DNA from: UBA1413 sp964472165
Lineage (GTDB): Bacteria > Bacteroidota > Bacteroidia > Bacteroidales > Prolixibacteraceae
Assembly (NCBI GenBank): GCA_964472165.1
Contig: CAYYJE010000078.1
Span: 1-14,243 of the forward strand
Direction: 5' to 3'
Length of the DNA stretch: 14,243 nucleotides
Of this stretch, positions 14,196 to 14,243 are shown piece after piece. A model generated the notes under the pieces. The model had not been told where the DNA came from. It searched no databases and worked only from the letters and a program-made list of their open reading frames with translations. How positions within the stretch are numbered: the stretch's first letter is position 1; every line of letters starts with the position of its first letter. A program made the position numbers and the translations under genes.

Positions 14196-14243
14196 GTGCG
14201 CCGTGCATGGCGATTAACTTGACGGTGTAAGTCCGTTATGGGG
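14196..14243 (+). mobile_element. 5' end of a group II intron (probably class IIC), cut by window edge
   Basis: The sequence begins GTGCG, the conserved group II intron 5' end (GUGYG). It is followed by a CGCC-GTGCAT-GGCG hairpin (14199-14212) and then GACGG-TGTAAGT-CCGTT (stem ACGG/CCGT, 14222-14236), which resembles the conserved GGTGAAAGTCC block of the start of bacterial intron domain I. It starts immediately after a terminator hairpin and T-tract, the preferred insertion site of class C introns. Only 48 bases are in the window, so the reverse transcriptase/maturase gene and domains V/VI would have to lie to the right. The assignment is from recalled consensus features, not from a covariance-model search. 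Confidence 0.72.

Overview
The window looks like a piece of a Bacteroidota genome, most likely from the order Bacteroidales or Marinilabiliales. The reasons are a MoxR/DUF58/BatA/BatB/BatC (aerotolerance-type) operon in Bacteroidota order, a single-chain PurL closely resembling Bacteroides PurL as I recall it, TAnnTTTG-like -7 promoter elements, and palindromic intergenic repeats. A run of exactly 100 N (4767-4866) shows that this is a scaffolded draft assembly.

Layout. Positions 1-5910 (minus strand) hold a Bat-type operon, read right to left: MoxR AAA+ ATPase, a repeat-flanked assembly gap, a DUF58 protein, a BatD/DUF4381-like membrane protein, BatA, BatB, and a BatC TPR protein cut by the left edge. 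From DUF58 to BatB the genes are separated by only 3-10 nt. Upstream on the same strand is a small heat-shock protein (6045-6488) with its own strong ribosome binding site and a near-perfect terminator. Positions 6875-7741 (plus) hold a 62-codon remnant of a deacetylase-like secreted protein and an atypical secreted SGNH hydrolase. Then come truA (7915-8670, plus) and purL (9302-12988, minus), which converge on a 631-bp spacer filled with two unrelated palindromic repeat families. Diverging from purL is a Tat-exported TIM-barrel sugar isomerase/epimerase-like protein (13188-14123, plus) with a Rho-independent terminator.

How the genes fit together. In the Bat system, a MoxR ATPase is thought to act with DUF58 and VWA (MIDAS) proteins at the membrane as a chaperone or envelope-stress module. 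The neighbouring Hsp20 fits a stress theme but appears to be a separate transcription unit. TruA (tRNA modification) and PurL (purine synthesis) are housekeeping genes.

The most notable signals are: (1) the last 48 bases look like the 5' end of a group II intron, starting immediately after the T-tract of a terminator, which is the known insertion habit of class IIC introns; (2) a nested mosaic of six hairpins, all with 3-nt loops, in the truA-purL spacer; (3) two different tandem-repeat arrays bordering the N gap inside the Bat operon. I found no CRISPR array, tRNA, rRNA or clearly new multi-gene system.
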